Shown one piece after another: positions 6,034 to 9,057 of a stretch of DNA of 9,057 nucleotides; the first letter of the stretch is position 1, and every line of letters begins with the position of its first letter. The position numbers were made by a program, and so were the translations under genes. Under the pieces are notes generated by a model, which saw only the letters and a program-made list of their open reading frames with translations, was not told where the DNA came from and did no database searches. The DNA comes from JAIVJN01 sp036732565 (GTDB lineage Bacteria > Acidobacteriota > Vicinamibacteria > Vicinamibacterales > UBA2999), in NCBI GenBank assembly GCA_036732565.1, contig DAINCF010000282.1:1-9057 (forward strand), in the 5' to 3' direction.

Positions 6034-8267
6034 GCGAGCTTTGTGTTTTTGATCAGCAGCTCTCGTACGCGCTTGCCCGTTGCCGCGAAGATCGCGTTGC
6101 ACAGCGCCGGAGCGATCGGCGGCACGCCCGGCTCGCCGACCCCGGCGGGCGCGGCGTCGCTGGGGACGATGTAGACGTTGGTGCGATAGGGCGCTTCGGT
6201 CATCCGCGCGACCCGGTAGTTGTGAAAGTTGGCCTGTTGGATGCGCCCGCTCTCCGCGGTGATCTCACTGACCAGCGCGAGGCCGGCGCCGAACACCGCC
6301 GCGCCCTCGAACTGCGCGGTGACGCGATCCGGATTGATGATGCGGCCGCAGTCCACGGCCATGTCGATGCGTGGGATGCGGATCGCGCCCTGATCGTCGA
6401 TTTCGACTTCGACCACCGCGGCGATGTAGCTGAAGAAGCTGCGATGCGCCGCAAATCCCCATGCATGGTTCTTGGTTGGCTTCCGATTGGCCCAGCCCGA
6501 TTTCTCCGCGACCAGCTCGATGACCCGACGCAGGCGGGCGGTGTCCGGCACGAAATCCGGGCGACTTGCGATGCCGCCGAACTCCACGCCCTGCGCCTTC
6601 AGATCCAGCTTGCGATCAGCGCCGAGCGCGGCGAGGGTGTACTCGATGGGATCGCGGCGAGCGAGCGACGCGAGCTCGTCGATGAACGACTGCACGGCGA
6701 ACGCGTGGTAGATGTTCGCGACCGATCGCAGCCAGCCGATGCGGACGTGCGCCTTGGCCGGTCCGTTCTCCGCTCGGAAGTTGGGGATGTCGAACGGCAC
6801 GTCCGTCCAGCCCATGCCCAGCTGGAAGCCACCGTACTCTTCGTCGGCGTTCTCAATCGAGCCGATGGGTGGGAAGACCGTACGCTGCAGCCACGCGGTC
6901 GGCGCGCCTTTCGCGTCGAGCCCGGCCTTCATGTAGAGCGCGGCGCTCGAATGGTAGAAGTCGAACTGCAGATCCTCCTGCCGCGACCAGACGACCTTGA
7001 CCGGCTTGCCCAGCTTGCGCGAGAGCAGCGCGGCCTCGGCGCAGTAGTCCGGGAACGACTTGCGGCCAAACCCGCCTCCGAGCAGCGACACGTGGCAGGT
7101 CACGTCGGTCGGCTTGATGCCGAGCGCCGCACCCACGACTTCCTGCACGGCTTGCGGGTTCTGCGTCGGCGCCCACACTTCGGCCTTCTCACCCTGCACG
7201 CTCGCGACCGCCACCGGCGGCTCCATGGGCGCATGCGAGAGCATCGGCGTGTAGTACGCCGCCTCGTGCACCTGCTTGGCCTTCGCGAACGCGGCCTCGA
7301 CGTCGCCGCCGTTGCGCGCGACCCGCTGTGGCTGCCGCGCAACCGCCAGCATCGTCGTCTTCTCCGTCGCGGAATCGAAGGCGCCGTGTGGACCGGGATC
7401 CCATTCCGCCTTGAGACGCTGGCGGCCGCGCATCGCCGCCCAGGTGTTCGACGCAATCACGGCGACGCCGCCGACCGGCTTCATGCCGATCGGGTAGGTG
7501 ATGCCGTCGAGGACGACCGTCTGTTCGACGCCGGCGACCTTCCTGGCTTCCGCGTCATCATGACTCTTGAGCGTCGCGCCGAGCACGGGTGGCCGCTCGA
7601 TGCTCGCGTACACCATGCCGGGCACCTTGAGATCCATGCCGAACGTGCCCCGGCCGTTGCAGAGATCGGCGAGGTCGACAATCGGCAGGTCCTTGCCGAT
7701 GTAGCGATACTCGGCCGGCGACTTGAAGCGCAGCTCGCTGGCGGGGGGAACCGGCAGCTTCGATGCCGCCGCAACGAGGCTGCCGAACGAGCGCTCGCGC
7801 TTCGACGGCGCGTGCCGCACGACATGGTTCTGCGCGCGGCACTCGGGCACCGGCACGCTCCACTCCGCCGCGGCGGCGCGCTCCAACATCAAGCGGGCGG
7901 TCGCGCCAGCCTGGCGCATCGCCTCGTGGAAGTCGCGAATCGAGCACGAGCCGTCGGTATTCTGCGAGCCGTACTTCTGATCGCCGAGCGCCTGCACGAT
8001 GGAGACCTTCGTCCAATCCGCCTCGAGCTCGTCGGCGACGATGGTTGGAAGCGCGGTGCGGATGCCGGTGCCCATCTCGGATCGATGCGCGATGATCAGG
8101 ACGCGGCCATCCGGCTCGATTGCCAGATAGACGTTCGGCTCCCATTTCACGCGACGCGACTGACCGAAGACGCCGTCCGGCAGCAGCCGCGTGCCGAGGA
8201 CGAGCGCGCCCGCGGTCGCCAGCCCGCCGATGAAGCCGCGGCGCGTGACGCGGACGACGGGGCTCAT
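6030..8267 (-). CDS. Xanthine dehydrogenase-family molybdopterin-binding subunit, isoquinoline 1-oxidoreductase beta-like (Tat-exported)
   Basis: This is the large catalytic subunit of a molybdenum hydroxylase. The family hydroxylates N-heterocycles or oxidises aldehydes with water as oxygen source; the substrate here is unknown. The 745-residue product starts with a Tat signal (VTRRGFIGGLATAGALVLG, Arg9-Arg10), so it should act in the periplasm. Landmarks are GKDLPIVDLADLCNGRGTFG (191-210), HAPMEPP (345-351), PTQNPQ (367-372), the cofactor loop LLGGGFGRK (395-403) and GVGEPGVPP, whose Glu at about 712 is the expected catalytic base. The ATG at 8267 is preferred over an upstream in-frame start at 8324. 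It has AGGGAG 6 nt before it, puts the Tat motif at the N-terminus, and overlaps the [2Fe-2S] gene stop as ATGA, implying coupled translation. No cytochrome or XdhC-type maturation gene is visible in the window. Confidence 0.93.
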   Translation of the reverse strand: MSPVVRVTRRGFIGGLATAGALVLGTRLLPDGVFGQSRRVKWEPNVYLAIEPDGRVLIIAHRSEMGTGIRTALPTIVADELEADWTKVSIVQALGDQKYGSQNTDGSCSIRDFHEAMRQAGATARLMLERAAAAEWSVPVPECRAQNHVVRHAPSKRERSFGSLVAAASKLPVPPASELRFKSPAEYRYIGKDLPIVDLADLCNGRGTFGMDLKVPGMVYASIERPPVLGATLKSHDDAEARKVAGVEQTVVLDGITYPIGMKPVGGVAVIASNTWAAMRGRQRLKAEWDPGPHGAFDSATEKTTMLAVARQPQRVARNGGDVEAAFAKAKQVHEAAYYTPMLSHAPMEPPVAVASVQGEKAEVWAPTQNPQAVQEVVGAALGIKPTDVTCHVSLLGGGFGRKSFPDYCAEAALLSRKLGKPVKVVWSRQEDLQFDFYHSSAALYMKAGLDAKGAPTAWLQRTVFPPIGSIENADEEYGGFQLGMGWTDVPFDIPNFRAENGPAKAHVRIGWLRSVANIYHAFAVQSFIDELASLARRDPIEYTLAALGADRKLDLKAQGVEFGGIASRPDFVPDTARLRRVIELVAEKSGWANRKPTKNHAWGFAAHRSFFSYIAAVVEVEIDDQGAIRIPRIDMAVDCGRIINPDRVTAQFEGAAVFGAGLALVSEITAESGRIQQANFHNYRVARMTEAPYRTNVYIVPSDAAPAGVGEPGVPPIAPALCNAIFAATGKRVRELLIKNTKLA

Positions 8268-8707
8268 ATCGTGCTCCCTGCGGCCACCTTGATGGCCTGC
8301 CGAATACGCTGGTAGGTGCCGCAACGGCAGATGTTGCCCTGCATCGCCGTCTCGATATCGGCATCAGTCGGCGTCGGCGTCTTCGCGAGGAGCGCCGCCG
8401 CCTGCATGATCTGCCCGCTCTGACAGTAGCCGCACTGCGGCACGTTGACCTGCTGCCAGGCGTCCTTCACCTTGTGGGTGAGGCCCTCGATGGTCACGAC
8501 GTCCTTGCCCGCGACCGCCTTCATCGGCGTCACGCAGCTCCGCGTCGCCGCACCGCCGACGTGTACCGTACACGCGCCGCAGAGCCCAGCGCCGCACCCG
8601 AACTTCGAGCCCGTGAGATCGAGGATGTCCCGGAGATACCAGAGCAAAGGCATGTCGGCATCGCCGTCGAACGAGACGGCCTTGCCGTTGACCGACAACT
8701 GCATCAT
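8264..8707 (-). CDS. [2Fe-2S] subunit of the molybdenum hydroxylase, isoquinoline 1-oxidoreductase alpha-like
   Basis: The 147-residue product carries electrons from the molybdenum subunit through two [2Fe-2S] clusters. The N-terminal ferredoxin-like domain has KFGCGAGLCGACTV with Cys38, Cys43, Cys46 and Cys58. The C-terminal helical domain has CGYCQSGQIM and GNICRCGTY with Cys92, Cys95, Cys127 and Cys129. All eight ligands are intact and the length is normal for the family. It has no signal peptide, so it probably folds with the large subunit and is carried across the membrane by that subunit's Tat signal (inference). Two tandem ATGs (8707, 8704) give MMQLSVNG; either may start the protein, and only a weak TAGAG lies upstream. 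It is first in the operon and overlaps the downstream gene by 4 nt. Confidence 0.95.
   Translation of the reverse strand: MMQLSVNGKAVSFDGDADMPLLWYLRDILDLTGSKFGCGAGLCGACTVHVGGAATRSCVTPMKAVAGKDVVTIEGLTHKVKDAWQQVNVPQCGYCQSGQIMQAAALLAKTPTPTDADIETAMQGNICRCGTYQRIRQAIKVAAGSTI
8274..8279 (-). promoter_or_regulatory. Ribosome-binding site AGGGAG for the molybdopterin subunit
   Basis: On the minus strand AGGGAG lies 6 nt before the ATG at 8267, inside the last codons of the [2Fe-2S] gene. Together with the ATGA overlap it fixes the start of the large subunit and excludes the longer frame starting at 8324. Confidence 0.75.
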
Positions 8708-8746
8708 CTCTACAGACTAGCTGAAGAGTGTCCCCGCGGTCTCGCA

Positions 8747-8772
8747 TAGGGGCGGCTCGCGAGCCGCCCCTA
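8747..8772. repeat. GC-rich palindromic repeat, copy 2
   Basis: This is a perfect 26-bp palindrome, with core GGGCGGCTCGCGAGCCGCCC at 8750-8769 flanked by TAG and CTA. It lies upstream of the [2Fe-2S] gene and is paired with copy 3 only 49 bp away. The two copies bracket a 24-bp tandem repeat. Confidence 0.85.
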
Positions 8773-8819
8773 CGTCGTGAGGCGTTCTTGAGGAGACGTC
8801 GTGAGGAGTTCTTGAGAGT
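8772..8819. repeat. Two tandem 24-bp direct repeats
   Basis: ACGTCGTGAGGCGTTCTTGA plus GGAG (8772-8795) is followed at once by ACGTCGTGAGGAGTTCTTGA plus GAGT (8796-8819), identical at 20 of 24 positions. The pair sits between palindrome copies 2 and 3. No coding or regulatory role is evident. Confidence 0.65.
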
Positions 8820-8821
8820 TT

Positions 8822-8848
8822 GTAGGGGCGGCTCGCGAGCCGCCCTAC
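8822..8848. repeat. GC-rich palindromic repeat, copy 3, supplying a stop codon
   Basis: This 27-bp unit is the exact reverse complement of copy 1 at 4152-4178, with the 20-bp palindromic core at 8826-8845. Bases 8847-8845 read TAG on the minus strand and terminate the right-edge gene, so the repeat forms the very end of that gene. Confidence 0.85.
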
Positions 8849-9057
8849 CTCTTGAGGAGCTCGTCGATCAGGAAGATGTCCGTGAGGAGCGCGCGGACGT
8901 GAATCGAGGCGTTCAGGTTGTCGACCAGCTGCGAGCTGATGCCGTCCTGGGCGAGGACGAGGCGGACGGCCGCCTGGGTCGCGGCGGCGTCGCGCGCGAG
9001 AACGTCGATGAACGCGTGATAGGTGTCGACGGGCCCGCGCCCCTCGTCAGCGACGAG
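8845..9057 (-). CDS. 3' end of an unrecognised gene, truncated by the window edge
   Basis: From the right edge the minus strand is open for 70 codons to a TAG at 8847-8845. The peptide (GPVDTYHAFIDVLARDAAAT ... SASIH-like region ... LTDIFLIDELLKR) looks largely helical, with regular hydrophobic spacing and no cysteine or obvious motif. G/C at third positions is strong, as in the confirmed genes here, which supports real coding. I do not recognise the family, and 70 residues are too few to name one. It runs in the same direction as the oxidoreductase operon and lies 137 bp upstream of it, but the intervening palindromes and tandem repeat argue for separate transcription. Its stop codon is part of a palindromic repeat, so the last few residues may be specific to this strain. 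Confidence 0.6.
   Translation of the reverse strand, partial: LVADEGRGPVDTYHAFIDVLARDAAATQAAVRLVLAQDGISSQLVDNLNASIHVRALLTDIFLIDELLKR

Noticed and set aside
5845..6174. Short frames of about 85 codons on both strands giving KVRLKPDPT and VRLQADLH peptides
   Set aside because: They are translations of the hairpin repeat element and flanking gene ends, not proteins.
6222..8315. Long plus-strand open frame of 697 codons
   Set aside because: It is exactly antisense to the molybdopterin subunit. Its peptide is dominated by Arg, His, Asp and Val with no domain, as expected when a high-GC gene is read backwards.
8268..8324. 19-codon N-terminal extension of the molybdopterin subunit
   Set aside because: It would lie inside the [2Fe-2S] gene, has no ribosome-binding site and would bury the Tat motif. 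ATG 8267 with AGGGAG and the ATGA overlap is better.
8364..8749. Frames on both strands overlapping the [2Fe-2S] gene
   Set aside because: The region is fully explained by the cysteine-motif protein in another frame, and these overlapping peptides lack motifs.

Overview
The window looks like chromosomal DNA of a high-GC bacterium, most likely an acidobacterium of the Vicinamibacteria type. This is inferred from three things: strong G/C preference at third codon positions; small hairpin repeats between genes, one type of which gives the nonsense peptide KVRLKPDPT/VRLQADLH when read through (a signature I associate with these genomes); and the gene content (a UPF0182 membrane protein and an isoquinoline-oxidoreductase-type molybdenum enzyme with a Tat signal). 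No rRNA, tRNA, CRISPR array, transposase, phage gene or defence gene is visible.

Layout. 2-667 (+) is the 3' end of a protein with a Pro/Ala-rich linker and a C-terminal NTF2-like domain. It converges on 775-3504 (-), a 909-residue UPF0182 protein with about seven N-terminal membrane helices and a large extracytoplasmic part. A 230-bp divergent gap follows, holding a 10-bp-stem hairpin and a 92-bp element with perfect 25-bp inverted arms. Next come an S4-domain RNA-binding protein of the Hsp15 type (about 3736/3754-4131, +) and dihydroxy-acid dehydratase ilvD (4220-5920, +). ilvD converges on an oxidoreductase operon on the minus strand: the [2Fe-2S] subunit (8264-8707) and the Tat-exported molybdopterin subunit (6030-8267) overlap by an ATGA junction. 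At the right edge is the 3' end of an unrecognised minus-strand gene (8845-9057).

Function. These are mostly independent housekeeping or metabolic genes: branched-chain amino-acid synthesis (ilvD), ribosome recycling or RNA binding (S4 protein), and an envelope protein of unknown role (UPF0182). The only clear functional unit is the two-subunit periplasmic molybdenum hydroxylase. I see no convincing new multi-gene system.

The most unusual material is between and at the edges of the genes. The ilvD/oxidoreductase gap is filled by three related hairpins whose ends supply both stop codons and whose outer copies differ by a paired, compensatory change. A 20-bp perfect palindrome occurs three times, once supplying the stop codon of the right-edge gene. 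The S4 gene has a strong ribosome-binding site positioned for an AUU start. A possible 45-codon frame ends directly against the UPF0182 start.
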